In this document: positions 35,905-48,044 of the stretch, piece by piece
How the letters are laid out: each line of letters starts with the position of its first letter
Numbering within the stretch: position 1 is the first letter of the stretch
Assembly: GCA_903918755.1 (NCBI GenBank)
Contig: CAIXFN010000067.1
Location: forward strand, 1 to 64,000
DNA length: 64,000 nt
Origin: an uncultured Pedosphaera sp.
GTDB taxonomy: Bacteria; Verrucomicrobiota; Verrucomicrobiia; Limisphaerales; Pedosphaeraceae
Direction: 5' to 3'
Program-made: the position numbers and the translations under genes
Notes under the pieces: generated by a model
Databases searched by the model: none
What the model was told of the DNA's origin: nothing
What the model saw: only the letters and a program-made list of their open reading frames with translations

Positions 35905-36863
35905 TGCACTCTCCCGTCGATCCCTTTGCGGTCCGTCTCTCCACCCGGGTTTATCGCCGCCTGCAGCTCGCCTATCCGACCACTCACCGCGAAATCTTTG
36001 GTGCGGACATGGGCCAAGTATTTCGCGATCAATGTCGCGACGCCTGTCGGCGGCAGGGTGGGCTCGGCTTGGCGCTACTCTGGGGGGCCACGCTGGCCGA
36101 CCTGTTGGTCTCGGCCATCCGGGAACATTTCGTCAACCTCCAAACCAAAATCGTTATGCTCCAAAATCTTGCAAAATTCTTCCGTATGGGTGCGCCCGCC
36201 GGGCGGGTTTTCCGGGCGACCTTTCTGATCACCTTTTTTCTGCTTCTGGCCGCCGGCACGGTGGTGACGCTCATCATGCCCAAAAGCTTTGCCAGCACCG
36301 CACGAATCCTGGTGGTTCGCCAGGACGATAAGCCCGGCGAATACAATCCCTACCTGATACAGGAGGTAATGCAGCGTATGCGGGCCGATGAAGTCCTCGA
36401 CCAGGTAGCCACCGACCTCGATTTAAACCGGATTTTTGGTGCCCGTTACGGCTTGGGACAATCGTTAACCCCCACCCAAAGCCGCTTCATGCTGGCCAGT
36501 CGGTTTGAGTTCCGGCCGGTCCGCGGGGCCAGCCTGATTGAAGTCCGGGCTTACAGCGAGCAACCGCAGGAAGCCGCGCAACTGGCCAATACCCTCGTGG
36601 CGGACTTTCTGCGTCAGGTGCAGCAATCGCGCCAAGCTCCCGCTGCCCGCCCGGCAACCGCGTCTTCGGCGTTCAACGAGGCTGCGTTCAAGTTGATCAG
36701 TAATGCGGAAGCCAGTTCCCGCCCGGTGCGACCCAACGTCCCGGCCAACGTGGTGGTTTCCCTCATAATCGGAGCGGCCGTGGGTTGGTTGCTGGGTCTC
36801 GTGGGGGCGGGACTGGTCCGGTGGCGAATGCAGCGCCTTCACCGTCCGGTCACCAGTCATTGA
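35904..36863 (+). CDS. Wzz-like membrane protein with ADOP-permease-type N-terminal prefix
   Basis: A 319-aa protein in two parts. Residues 1-85 resemble the N-terminal prefix of PadR-linked orphan ABC permeases (YRRLQLAYPTTHREIFGADM, then a LWGATLADLLVSAIREH helix). Residues 105-319 have the Wzz/chain-length-determinant layout: membrane helix (about 107-125), periplasmic region with SFASTARILV and ANTLVADFLRQVQ, and a second C-terminal membrane helix (about 282-303). No permease or MacB domain is present. RBS GGAGG precedes the ATG. Function unknown. Confidence 0.7.
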   Translation: MHSPVDPFAVRLSTRVYRRLQLAYPTTHREIFGADMGQVFRDQCRDACRRQGGLGLALLWGATLADLLVSAIREHFVNLQTKIVMLQNLAKFFRMGAPAGRVFRATFLITFFLLLAAGTVVTLIMPKSFASTARILVVRQDDKPGEYNPYLIQEVMQRMRADEVLDQVATDLDLNRIFGARYGLGQSLTPTQSRFMLASRFEFRPVRGASLIEVRAYSEQPQEAAQLANTLVADFLRQVQQSRQAPAARPATASSAFNEAAFKLISNAEASSRPVRPNVPANVVVSLIIGAAVGWLLGLVGAGLVRWRMQRLHRPVTSH

Positions 36864-36924
36864 AGCCGCTTTGGTTTTGCCTGGCGGATCAAACTCCCCG
36901 GCGTGTTTGCCGCAGCAAATTGTC

Positions 36925-36949
36925 TTGCCCACGGCTTAAACGTGGGCAA
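36925..36949. terminator. hairpin after the PadR-Wzz operon
   Basis: TTGCCCACG (36925-36933) pairs perfectly with CGTGGGCAA (36941-36949) over a 7-nt loop, between the Wzz-like gene and tRNA-Ile. No T-run follows. Confidence 0.45.
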
Positions 36950-36972
36950 AGTGTCTGGGCAATTACCGGAGT

Positions 36973-37048
36973 GGGCCTATAGCTCAGCGGTTAGAGCAGG
37001 CGACTCATAATCGCTTGGTCCTCGGTTCAAATCCGAGTGGGCCCACCA
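36973..37048 (+). tRNA. tRNA-Ile (CAT anticodon, lysidine type)
   Basis: A 76-nt tRNA with acceptor stem GGGCCTA/TGGGCCC, anticodon CAT at 37006-37008 and encoded CCA. The D-arm and anticodon arm (GGTTAGAGCAG, CGACTCATAATCG) match E. coli ileX rather than Met tRNAs, so it should be the AUA-reading isoleucine tRNA modified by TilS. Confidence 0.88.
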
Positions 37049-37057
37049 CGACCGGTC

Positions 37058-38221
37058 TTATACCTTCACCCAGGCGCGGCTCTTCGCGGATTCTTCCACG
37101 GCTTCCAAGACGCGCTGGTTCTTCAAACCATCTTCAAATGTCGGCTGGACGGATTTGCCGGCGACGCAGGCGTCGACGAAATCCGCGATGGTGTGCACGA
37201 AAGTGTGCTCGTAGCCGATGATGTGACCCGGGGGCCACCAGTTGCCCACGAACGGATGCACCCCGCCCCCTTGCGTCACCAGGATATCGCGGAATCCCTG
37301 ACGGTCCGCGGCATTGGTGTTGTCGAAAAATTTCAGGCGGTTCATGTCTTCGAAATCGAAGGTCAACGAACCGAGCGAGCCGTTGATTTCGATTTCGATG
37401 TGATTCTTGCGGCCGAGCGCAAAGCGGGTGGCTTCCAGGTTCGCTAGCGCGCCGTTCTTGAACCGGCCGAGGAAGACCGCGGCATCATCCACCGTGACCT
37501 TGCCCATTTTCTGCCCGGATTTCGCGCTCAGACCGGCTCCTTTGCCGGTATCATCCATCAACGGGCGTTCCTTGATGAACGTGTGCATCAGGCCGGTAAC
37601 TTCCTGAAACTCCCCGACGAGGTAGCGGCCCAAATCAATAATATGGGCGTTGATATCGCCGTGGGTGCCGCTCCCGGAAACTCCTTTTTGCAGGCGCCAC
37701 ACGAGCGGGAATTTTGGATCGACGATCCAGTCCTGGGCATAGCGGGCGCGGTAATGATAGATCTGGCCGATGGCCCCTTCTTCAATCATTTTCTTGGCCT
37801 GCGCGATTGCCGGAATCCGGCGGTAATTGTGGCACACCATGTTCACCACCTTGGCCTTCTTGACCGCCGCCACCATTTCCTCGCATTGGGCGACCGTCAG
37901 ACCCAGGGGTTTCTCGCATAACACTGCTTTGCCGGCTTTCGCGGCGGCGATGGCGATCTCGGCATGCGAATCATTCGGGGTATTGATATCCACAATGTCG
38001 ATGTCCGGCGAATTGACGACTTCGCGCCAGTCCGTGGAGGTATGGTCCCAGCCCAATTGGACCCGGGCGGCTTCGACCCCGGCGGGATCGCGACCGCAGA
38101 TGGTATGCATTTGGACCCCGGCTTTTAGCGGGAAAAAGTGAGGGGCCTGCCGCCAGGCGTTCGAGTGGGCTTTGCCCATGAACCGGTAGCCGATCATGCC
38201 GACGCGAAGTGTGTTGGCCAT
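37058..38221 (-). CDS. Gfo/Idh/MocA-family oxidoreductase (inositol dehydrogenase-like)
   Basis: A 387-aa NAD(P)-dependent dehydrogenase. The N-terminal Rossmann motif is [16 protein letters not shown], the family hallmark is CEKPLGLT, and the substrate domain has [18 protein letters not shown] with a catalytic-type His. This branch is common in sugar or inositol breakdown in soil Verrucomicrobiota and Planctomycetota. The ATG at 38221 precedes the Rossmann strand directly. A palindrome at 38250-38265 overlaps its probable promoter. Confidence 0.88.
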   Translation of the reverse strand: MANTLRVGMIGYRFMGKAHSNAWRQAPHFFPLKAGVQMHTICGRDPAGVEAARVQLGWDHTSTDWREVVNSPDIDIVDINTPNDSHAEIAIAAAKAGKAVLCEKPLGLTVAQCEEMVAAVKKAKVVNMVCHNYRRIPAIAQAKKMIEEGAIGQIYHYRARYAQDWIVDPKFPLVWRLQKGVSGSGTHGDINAHIIDLGRYLVGEFQEVTGLMHTFIKERPLMDDTGKGAGLSAKSGQKMGKVTVDDAAVFLGRFKNGALANLEATRFALGRKNHIEIEINGSLGSLTFDFEDMNRLKFFDNTNAADRQGFRDILVTQGGGVHPFVGNWWPPGHIIGYEHTFVHTIADFVDACVAGKSVQPTFEDGLKNQRVLEAVEESAKSRAWVKV

Positions 38222-38249
38222 AATTATCTGTAGTAAAGCAAACGCTGTG

Positions 38250-38265
38250 ACACCAAACTTGGTGT
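38250..38265. promoter_or_regulatory. operator-like palindrome between the oxidoreductase and lpxD
   Basis: ACACCAA (38250-38256) and TTGGTGT (38259-38265) are separated by 2 bp. Positioned 28 bp upstream of the oxidoreductase start and 53 bp upstream of lpxD. Confidence 0.45.
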
Positions 38266-38318
38266 TGTATCAGTTGGTTGGCGGTTTATATATTATCACC
38301 CAATTGCAGTCAACGATT

Positions 38319-39338
38319 ATGCCCTTTACCGCCGCTGAAATTGCCCGACACCTCGAAGGCGAGGTTCATGGTGATCCCACCACCTTGCTCACCGGCTTTG
38401 CGCCCGCCGACCGGGCGCGCGCTGGCGACCTCACTTTCGCGGAAAACGAGGACTACCTCTCCCGCGCGGAAGCGAGCGCGGCCTCCGCGATCCTGGTTTC
38501 CACGCTGCCCGCCGCCACCTCGAAGGTGCTGATCCGCGTTCCCAATGCCCGGCTGGCCTTTGCGCGGGTCCTGCCGCTGTTCTTTCCTGAGCCGGTCTTC
38601 GCCCCGGGCATTCATCCACTTGCGGCCGTGTCCGCTTCCGCCACCGTGGATCCCACGGCCCATATCGGACCGCATTGCACGGTGGGCGAACGGGCGCGGA
38701 TCGGTCCCCGGGCCGTCCTGCAAAGCAACAATTTTGTCGGCGATGATTCCTTGGTGGGTGAGGACACCCACCTCTTCCCGAATGTCACTATTTATGCCCG
38801 CATCATCATCGGCGCCCGGGTTCGCATCCATGCCGGAACGGTGATTGGTTCCGACGGTTTCGGCTATGTGCTGGACGCCGGTAGCCACCGTAAAGTGCCG
38901 CAAATTGGTAATGTCATCATCGGCGATGATGTCGAAATCGGGGCCAACGTGACCGTGGATCGCGGCGCCCTTGGTTCCACGATCATTGGTCGCGGCACCA
39001 AGATCGACAACCTGGTCCAGGTGGCGCATAACGTCGTTATTGGAGAGCACACCCTGATCGTTTCCCAGGTGGGGATCGCGGGCAGTTCGAAGCTGGGTAA
39101 TTATGTGACCTTGGGCGGACAGGTGGGTATTGCCGGTCACTTGAAGTTGGGCAACCACGTGATGGTCGGCGCGCAATCGGGAGTCATGACAGATGTGCCC
39201 GATGGGCAGCACCTGCTGGGTTCACCCGCCGTGGCGGATCGTCAGGCCAAGCGGCAGTACATCGCCATTCAGCAACTGCCCGATCTCATCCGCCGCGTTC
39301 GCGCCCTCGAGCACCAACACGATTCCCCGACAGCGTGA
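38319..39338 (+). CDS. lpxD: UDP-3-O-acylglucosamine N-acyltransferase
   Basis: Third step of lipid A synthesis. The 339-aa protein has the N-terminal uridine-binding domain ([17 protein letters not shown]) and a left-handed beta-helix of hexapeptide repeats from about residue 95 to 310. The catalytic base is His237 in [10 protein letters not shown]. The C-terminal helix follows ([10 protein letters not shown]). The ATG at 38319 was chosen because upstream codons lie in the intergenic palindrome. Confirms an LPS-bearing outer membrane. Confidence 0.93.
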   Translation: MPFTAAEIARHLEGEVHGDPTTLLTGFAPADRARAGDLTFAENEDYLSRAEASAASAILVSTLPAATSKVLIRVPNARLAFARVLPLFFPEPVFAPGIHPLAAVSASATVDPTAHIGPHCTVGERARIGPRAVLQSNNFVGDDSLVGEDTHLFPNVTIYARIIIGARVRIHAGTVIGSDGFGYVLDAGSHRKVPQIGNVIIGDDVEIGANVTVDRGALGSTIIGRGTKIDNLVQVAHNVVIGEHTLIVSQVGIAGSSKLGNYVTLGGQVGIAGHLKLGNHVMVGAQSGVMTDVPDGQHLLGSPAVADRQAKRQYIAIQQLPDLIRRVRALEHQHDSPTA

Positions 39339-39356
39339 TCGGCCGGGGTCTGCTGC

Positions 39357-39983
39357 TCAAACCGGCTGGTATGCCGCTGTGATGAACTCCCGGATCACCG
39401 CGAATTCCGCCTCCCCGGCAATCGTGTGGGCCTTGGGAAATTCCCGCCAAGTGATGTTCAGCCCCGCGGTCTCCAGCAGTTTGACCTGGGCCCGCGTCAC
39501 CGCCAACGGAATGAGCGGATCATACGCGCCATGGGTAAGCAGGATGCGTTGCTCGCGGGCCACGGGAGACAATTCCCGCACCAAAACTTCCGGCTGATGG
39601 ATGTAGCCGCTGATTCCCACGAGCCCGGCCAGCCGGTGCGGATACCGGCAACCGACTTCCATTGTCATCAGGCATCCCTGGGAGAATCCTCCCAGAATGG
39701 TCTGTTCCGACAGGTATCCTCGGGAGCGTTGCGCATCCAACAGTTCAAACAGTAAATCGCGGCTGCGCCGCACCCCCGGACCGGAATCGCCCGGATAGTC
39801 ATACCAGGAATAGCCGCCGTAATAGGGATCCGGTGCTTGCACCAACAGGTAGTTCAACCACGGGAGTCGAAGCGCCGCGGGCAATGCGCGAAAACCGTCG
39901 ATGCTGTCGCCCAGGCCGTGCAGCATGACCATGAGCCGCCGGGAATCCGGCTGGCTGGCCGCAATGAATTCAGTCGTCAGCAT
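39357..39983 (-). CDS. alpha/beta-hydrolase, phospholipase/carboxylesterase family
   Basis: A 208-aa cytosolic serine esterase. Nucleophile Ser101 in GGFSQGC, acid Asp155 in HGAYDPLIP and His186 in KAHTI complete the triad. VMLHGLGDS supplies the oxyanion loop. Natural substrate unknown. It converges on lpxD and lies just upstream (6 bp) of the cytochrome b-c gene's 3' end on the same strand. Confidence 0.88.
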   Translation of the reverse strand: MLTTEFIAASQPDSRRLMVMLHGLGDSIDGFRALPAALRLPWLNYLLVQAPDPYYGGYSWYDYPGDSGPGVRRSRDLLFELLDAQRSRGYLSEQTILGGFSQGCLMTMEVGCRYPHRLAGLVGISGYIHQPEVLVRELSPVAREQRILLTHGAYDPLIPLAVTRAQVKLLETAGLNITWREFPKAHTIAGEAEFAVIREFITAAYQPV

Positions 39984-39989
39984 TTAAGA

Positions 39990-41807
39990 TCAATTTCCTT
40001 TCGCAACCGTGCTTGGCTCATACCATTCCCCCCGCAACCAGTCGGCGAGCAGGCCGATTTCCGCGGGCGTCAAAATCCCCTTGTCCCCAAATGCCGGCAT
40101 CCGGTCGTTGTGTTCACCGTAAAAGTCCGGGTGCGCCGGATTTTGCAGCAGGCGCACGAGGCAGTCACGCGAGGCGTAGCCGGTCAGGTCCGGCGCGGTG
40201 GCATCTTCGTCCTTGTTATGGAAACGGTGACAATCCGTGCAGCGCATTTCGTTCTTGAGCAAATCCGCCCCCTTTTTTAGCCCTTCCACATTGCGGAAAT
40301 CCGCCGCCGCCCGGGATTTGAAATGCGCTTCACCGGACAGGGCCGCGATTACCAGCTTCAGGTTTTCCTTCTGTTCCGGCGTGTATTTGGCCACATCCTT
40401 TTTCACGAACTTCGCCATTTTCCCATCGCGCGCCTTCCCGCCGCCAAAGTAATTCGTCGTGCTGATCCGTTCCGGATTCAGCAACCCGGCCAGCCATTCC
40501 GGCGAGCCAAAGCCCTGCAAATCCGCCGCCGACTGGGGTTCCTTCACCATCCCGCCCAGGCCATCAGTTCCGCCAAACCGGTGACAAGTGGCGCAATGTT
40601 TGGCAAACAGCTTTGGCCCTTGCGTGTAGGGATCCTGCCGCAAAAGGGTGACCGCCCCGGCTTCCGGAATCCCGGTAGGCGATTCCGCCAGCACTCGCAC
40701 CCGCGCCCCGTCGCGGTCCGCATTCTTCACGGCGAGTTGGTAATGCAAATTCCCGGAATCTTCACGCTTCGCCAGTAAGGTGAGCGTCGCCGCCCCCAAG
40801 AGCAGCACGCAGAGCAAGCCGACATTGAACCGCTGGCCCGCCTTGGAGCGGGCAATATAGGGCATCAGAAATACAGCCCCCATGATCACCGAAGGGATCA
40901 CAATGGCCCCCCAGATTTCCCGTCCCGCCGGAAAATATTTGAGGAATTGGAAAAGAAATAAAAAGAACCACTCCGGTCGCGCCGCCGAGTAGGGCTCGCT
41001 GGGATCCGCCGGAGCCCGTAGCTCCGCCCCTAGCTCCCCGTTGCCGCCCGCCAACCCCGGTCGCAGAATCACGAAAAGCACCGCGGCCAAGACCGCCAGA
41101 CAAGCCACCACGTCTCGCAGTGCCTGATCCGGCCAATAGGCGACGGTCGCGCGCGCCTGGCGATCGCCCGCGGCCCAGCCGTGGCGACAAAACAACCAGG
41201 TGCGCAGGCCCAAAACCACCAAGGTCGTGCCCGGTAAAACGCCGGCATGCAGGGCGAAAAACCGTGTCAGAGTATGATGACCGTAAACGCCACCGCCAAT
41301 CAGAATCCTTTGCAGATCCCCCCCAATCACCGGTACGATTCCCATGATATTGGTAGCGACGCGCGTCGCCCAGAATCCCTTTTGGTCCCAGGTCAGCAGC
41401 CAGCCGGTGATGGAGAAGCCGATCACCAGTTGCAGCAGGATCACGCCGCACCAGAAATTCACTTCCCGGGGTGCGCGATAGGCACCATCGAGCACCACCT
41501 GCAGCAAATGCAAAACCAGGAGTAAGGGCAACGCTTGCGCGTTAAAATGGTGTAACCCCCGCAGCAGCCAGCCACCCGTCATCTCATGCTGGATGAAATG
41601 CACACTTTCCCAGGCCGTCTGCGCGCTCGGACTATAGCTCGTCCAAAGGAAAAGTCCGGTGATGAACTGCACCGCGAGGGAAAACAGGACGGTGCTGCCC
41701 CAGACGTAGCGCCAGCGCGGACCGCCCGGAATCGGGGTGTAAAATGTCTCCCGGACCAGCGTCCGCAGGCCGGTTCGTTGCTCCAGCCATTCCAGCATTG
41801 CTTTCAT
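39990..41807 (-). CDS. cytochrome b fused to a diheme cytochrome c domain
   Basis: A 605-aa membrane subunit of a bc-type quinol:acceptor oxidoreductase. Residues 1-230 match cytochrome b6 with heme ligands His86, His100 and His187; the fourth position (202) is Arg. Residues 230-345 correspond to b6f subunit IV, with Qo motif PEWF (278-281). The C-terminal part holds two heme-c sites, CATCH (405-409) and CTDCH (523-527). It thus replaces a separate cytochrome c1/f. The ATG at 41807 overlaps the Rieske stop as ATGA. Confidence 0.9.
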   Translation of the reverse strand: MKAMLEWLEQRTGLRTLVRETFYTPIPGGPRWRYVWGSTVLFSLAVQFITGLFLWTSYSPSAQTAWESVHFIQHEMTGGWLLRGLHHFNAQALPLLLVLHLLQVVLDGAYRAPREVNFWCGVILLQLVIGFSITGWLLTWDQKGFWATRVATNIMGIVPVIGGDLQRILIGGGVYGHHTLTRFFALHAGVLPGTTLVVLGLRTWLFCRHGWAAGDRQARATVAYWPDQALRDVVACLAVLAAVLFVILRPGLAGGNGELGAELRAPADPSEPYSAARPEWFFLFLFQFLKYFPAGREIWGAIVIPSVIMGAVFLMPYIARSKAGQRFNVGLLCVLLLGAATLTLLAKREDSGNLHYQLAVKNADRDGARVRVLAESPTGIPEAGAVTLLRQDPYTQGPKLFAKHCATCHRFGGTDGLGGMVKEPQSAADLQGFGSPEWLAGLLNPERISTTNYFGGGKARDGKMAKFVKKDVAKYTPEQKENLKLVIAALSGEAHFKSRAAADFRNVEGLKKGADLLKNEMRCTDCHRFHNKDEDATAPDLTGYASRDCLVRLLQNPAHPDFYGEHNDRMPAFGDKGILTPAEIGLLADWLRGEWYEPSTVAKGN

Positions 41808-42349
41808 GCCAAGGGCACCCGGTCCGGACGACCGGCCTGGAAATTTTGGAAGACCACCCACACCCCCCCATCGGGTCGCACTTCCACCTCGAGGCCATCC
41901 AAGGAACGCGGGCTGGGACTGGAAGCATTGGCCACTTTTCCGTCCACGGTGAAACTGCTGTTGTGACAGGGACAGAGAAAATCACCTTTTTCCGGGGAAA
42001 AATCCACGAAACAACCCGCATGGGGACAAGCCACATTCAGCGCCTGGACCTTTTCTCCAGTCCGCCGCAAATACACCGCCCCAACCGGCACATTCGTGTA
42101 CTTATTCCAGGCATCCGTTCGATTGGCGAGCACTGGGAATTTCCGCGGCACCCCATCGTCGGGCAGGGCGGCCAAGCTCGTCACCTTCACGGCCCCACCG
42201 GCCGTTGCGCGCCGCCGCCAAGGGTCCAGCAACACCAGCAATCCGGCCGAGAGGGGTACCACCGCCAGAACACCAGTGATCACCATCGTAAGGGCCTTCT
42301 TGAAGAAGCCCCGACGATCACTGTGCGATCCGGCGTTCTTGGTATCCAT
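41804..42349 (-). CDS. Rieske [2Fe-2S] protein of a bc-type complex
   Basis: A 181-aa protein with a twin-arginine-like N-terminus (SDRRGFFKKAL) and one membrane anchor (about 21-41). Cluster ligands are in CPHAGC (108-113) and CPCHNS (126-131), preserving two Cys, two His and the disulfide pair. It transfers electrons from quinol at the Qo site of the downstream cytochrome b to the fused cytochrome c. First gene of the two-gene operon. Confidence 0.92.
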   Translation of the reverse strand: MDTKNAGSHSDRRGFFKKALTMVITGVLAVVPLSAGLLVLLDPWRRRATAGGAVKVTSLAALPDDGVPRKFPVLANRTDAWNKYTNVPVGAVYLRRTGEKVQALNVACPHAGCFVDFSPEKGDFLCPCHNSSFTVDGKVANASSPSPRSLDGLEVEVRPDGGVWVVFQNFQAGRPDRVPLA

Positions 42350-42424
42350 GCTGAATTACCCGATTTGACGGGCCGCCCGGTGGGCGCATTCACCCGCGCG
42401 GTTTGGTTTCCGGCCAAAACGGTC

Positions 42425-45085
42425 TTAAACTGGTGGTTCGACCGTAGGTGGCGTCGGTGGCGTAGTCGCGCCTTCTTCCGCGACTTCCGCTTTCTCCTCG
42501 CTGATCACCGGCGCAATGGCTTGCAATTTATCCCCCGGGTCCAGTTCGATCAGTTTCACTCCCTGGGTGTTGCGCCCCGCCTCCCGGATGTCCCGCACGG
42601 TCGTGCGGACCATCTGGCCCGCCACGGTAATCAGCATAATTTCATCCGCGTCCCGCACGGTCAGCGCTCCGATCACACCCCCGGTGCGATCGTTGGTCTT
42701 CATCGTAATAATGCCTTTGCCCCCGCGGGTTTGCACCCGGTATTCCGTAAAGTCGGTGCGTTTGCCCAGGCCATTGTCCCCCGCCACGAGCAGGGTGGCA
42801 TCCGGCACGATCACGGCCAGGGCCACCACCCGGTCGGTGCTTTCCAAGGTAATGCCGCGCACGCCCCCCGCGGAGCGGCCCATTGAGCGCACATCCGCTT
42901 CCGAGAATCGGATGCTCATGCCCTCATTGGTAATCAAAACCACATCGCTCCCGGGGCTGTTCATCTGGCCATCGGGCCCGAGTTTGCTGCCTTCCGTGAG
43001 TTTCACGTCAATCAGGATATCTCCTGGCTCGATGCCGATGGCAATGATCCCGCCCTTGCGCACATTACCAAAATCACCCAGCGCCGTCTTCTTGACCGTG
43101 CCCTTTTGGGTGGCAAAAAACAGCTCGCCCGGCTGAGCCCACGTGAGGTCCTCCCTGTCCGGTCCCGTTTTCGACTGGATGCGGATGAGGGCGGCGATTT
43201 TTTCATCCGCGCGCAACTCCAGCAAATTGGCGATGCTCCGCCCCTTGGCCGCCCGGCCCATGTCCGGGATCTCGTGCACCCGTTCCACATAAACCCGGCC
43301 GATGTTCGTGAAGAACATCAGGTAATCATGGGTGCTTGCGGTGAACAGGTGCTCGATGAAATCGTCCTTGTCGCCCTCGGCCTGGGAGGTCTCCCGCGTC
43401 GTCATGCCGATGACGCCCTTGCCGCCGCGCCGTTGCGCGCGATACGAACTGACATTCGTCCGTTTGATCAACCCACTGTGCGTGATCGTGATGATCACGC
43501 CTTCGTTGGCGATCAAATCTTCCAGGGCAATCTCCCCTTCGTCCGGTACCAGTTCAGTTAGCCGCGGAGTGGCATGCTTTTCCTTGATGGCCAGCAACTC
43601 GGATTTGATGATGGAAAGCAGGCGTTCTTCCCGGGCCAGAATATCCAGCAAATCCTTGATTCGCTCGATGAGTTCCTTGTATTCGGCCTCGACTTTGTCC
43701 ATTTCCAACCCCGTGAGTTGGTAAAGTCGCAATTCCAGGATCGCATTGGCCTGCGCCTCGCTGAACGCGTAGCGACCCGCGGTCAATCGCGCCTCACTCC
43801 GGATCAGGATGCCGAGCTGCTCGACCTGTTCCCGGGAAAATTCGAACGCCAGCAACTTGATGCGCGCCTCTTCGCGGTTCGCCGAACTGCGGATGATCCG
43901 GATGAATTCATCCAGGTTCGCCAGCGCGATCAGGTAGCCTTCCAGGATTTCCGCGCGTGCCTCCGCCTTGCGCAATTCAAACCGCGTCCGGCGCAACACG
44001 ACTTCCCGGCGATGCTCAATGTAGGCGTTGATCAATTCCTTCAGCCCCAGGGTCTTGGGCCGGCCATGATCAATGGCCAGAGCGTTCACCGCGAAGCTGC
44101 TCTCCAGGGCCGTGAACTTGTACAGATTGTTGATGACCACCTTGGCGATGGCATCGCGTTTCAACTCGATCACCACCCGCGTGTTCTCATCCGATTCATC
44201 CCGGATCGCGGTGATGTCCGTGATGGTCTTTTCGTTCACCAGGTCGGCAATGCGTTCAACCAGCACCGCCCGGTTCACGTTATAGGGGATCTCACGGATG
44301 ATGAGCTGTTCCCGCCCATTCTTGAGTTGCTCCACCTCCACTTTGCCCCGCACCTTGAGGCTCCCCCGGCCGGTCTCGAAATACTGCCGGATTGGCTCCA
44401 GACCACACAGCATGCAACCCGTGGGAAAGTCCGGGCCCTTCACGTGCTTCATCAACTGCGTGAGGGTGATCTGCGGATTATCGATCTGGGCGCAGACGCC
44501 GTCGATAATTTCCCCGAGGTTGTGCGGGGCCATGTTCGTGGCCATGCCCACTGCGATACCCGTTCCTCCGTTCACCAGCAGGTTCGGAAAGGCCGCCGGC
44601 AAAACGGTGGGTTCGGTCAGCGTTTCATCGTAGTTCGGGACGAAATCCACGGTGTCCCGGTCCAGGTCGTCCATCAGGATCGCCCCCAGTTGTTTCAGGC
44701 GGGCCTCGGTATACCGCATGGACGCCGGCGGATCGCCTTCCACGGATCCGAAATTTCCCTGCCCGTCCACCAGCATCTCGCGCATGGCCCATGGTTGCGC
44801 CATATGCACCAGCGTGGGATAGATCGCTTGGTCGCCGTGGGGATGGTAGTTACCCATGGTTTCCCCGACGATTTTGGCGCACTTGATGTGCTTCCGCGTC
44901 GGCCCCACGCCGAGCTGGTTCATCGCGTATAAAATCCGTCGTTGCGAAGGCTTCAAGCCGTCCCGGACGTCCGGGAGCGCGCGCGAAATGATCACCGACA
45001 TCGAGTAATCAAGAAACGAATTCTTGATCTCCTCGGCCACGTTGATCTTGGCGATCTTCTCAATCTCTGGGTTCGAATCCGGCAT
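42425..45085 (-). CDS. gyrA: DNA gyrase subunit A
   Basis: An 886-aa type II topoisomerase subunit that cuts and rejoins DNA. Catalytic Tyr125 is in ASMRYTEARL; the C-terminal half has beta-pinwheel repeats, with a GyrA-box-like QRRGGKG. In the quinolone-determining region the sequence is HPHGDQAIYPT, so the E. coli Ser83 and Asp87 positions are Gln86 and Pro90. AGAAG precedes the ATG. It follows gyrB by 45 bp as one operon. The tail is a Pro/Thr-rich extension. Confidence 0.96.
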   Translation of the reverse strand: MPDSNPEIEKIAKINVAEEIKNSFLDYSMSVIISRALPDVRDGLKPSQRRILYAMNQLGVGPTRKHIKCAKIVGETMGNYHPHGDQAIYPTLVHMAQPWAMREMLVDGQGNFGSVEGDPPASMRYTEARLKQLGAILMDDLDRDTVDFVPNYDETLTEPTVLPAAFPNLLVNGGTGIAVGMATNMAPHNLGEIIDGVCAQIDNPQITLTQLMKHVKGPDFPTGCMLCGLEPIRQYFETGRGSLKVRGKVEVEQLKNGREQLIIREIPYNVNRAVLVERIADLVNEKTITDITAIRDESDENTRVVIELKRDAIAKVVINNLYKFTALESSFAVNALAIDHGRPKTLGLKELINAYIEHRREVVLRRTRFELRKAEARAEILEGYLIALANLDEFIRIIRSSANREEARIKLLAFEFSREQVEQLGILIRSEARLTAGRYAFSEAQANAILELRLYQLTGLEMDKVEAEYKELIERIKDLLDILAREERLLSIIKSELLAIKEKHATPRLTELVPDEGEIALEDLIANEGVIITITHSGLIKRTNVSSYRAQRRGGKGVIGMTTRETSQAEGDKDDFIEHLFTASTHDYLMFFTNIGRVYVERVHEIPDMGRAAKGRSIANLLELRADEKIAALIRIQSKTGPDREDLTWAQPGELFFATQKGTVKKTALGDFGNVRKGGIIAIGIEPGDILIDVKLTEGSKLGPDGQMNSPGSDVVLITNEGMSIRFSEADVRSMGRSAGGVRGITLESTDRVVALAVIVPDATLLVAGDNGLGKRTDFTEYRVQTRGGKGIITMKTNDRTGGVIGALTVRDADEIMLITVAGQMVRTTVRDIREAGRNTQGVKLIELDPGDKLQAIAPVISEEKAEVAEEGATTPPTPPTVEPPV

Positions 45086-45130
45086 AAATAAATCTTCTCA
45101 AAACCGCGTCCCGGCAATGGTCGGCCATAA

Positions 45131-47764
<2,634 letters not shown>

Positions 47765-47999
47765 CGTTTATTTGCAGGTATATTTACCGCCAAACCACCA
47801 TTAGTTGTGGCTCCAAACCCTTGCATGCCAAACCTATTGGGCCTTCCCACTGGACCCCGCAAAGTCGAGATTGCCGCTTGGCCGGGGCGGCGCTCGCCCG
47901 TCCCGGAATTCCGCCTGGCACCCACCCAAAACCCGCGGCTTTGTTCCGCCCCGGGCGAGCTCTCCCGCATCCCGATTGATGGTTGTCGAATGGCGGCGC

Positions 48000-48028
48000 T
48001 TGACCCCTGCGCCGCTTCCGCCTAGTCT
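48000..48028 (+). promoter_or_regulatory. promoter of the SurA-like gene
   Basis: TTGACC (48000-48005), a 17-bp spacer and TAGTCT (48023-48028), giving a leader of about 10 nt. Confidence 0.5.
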
Positions 48029-48044
48029 CCGGACGACTCGGAAA

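Noticed and set aside
36973-37048. tRNA-Met reading of the CAT tRNA
   Set aside because: Its D-arm and anticodon-arm sequence match isoleucine lysidine tRNAs (ileX type), not elongator or initiator Met tRNA.
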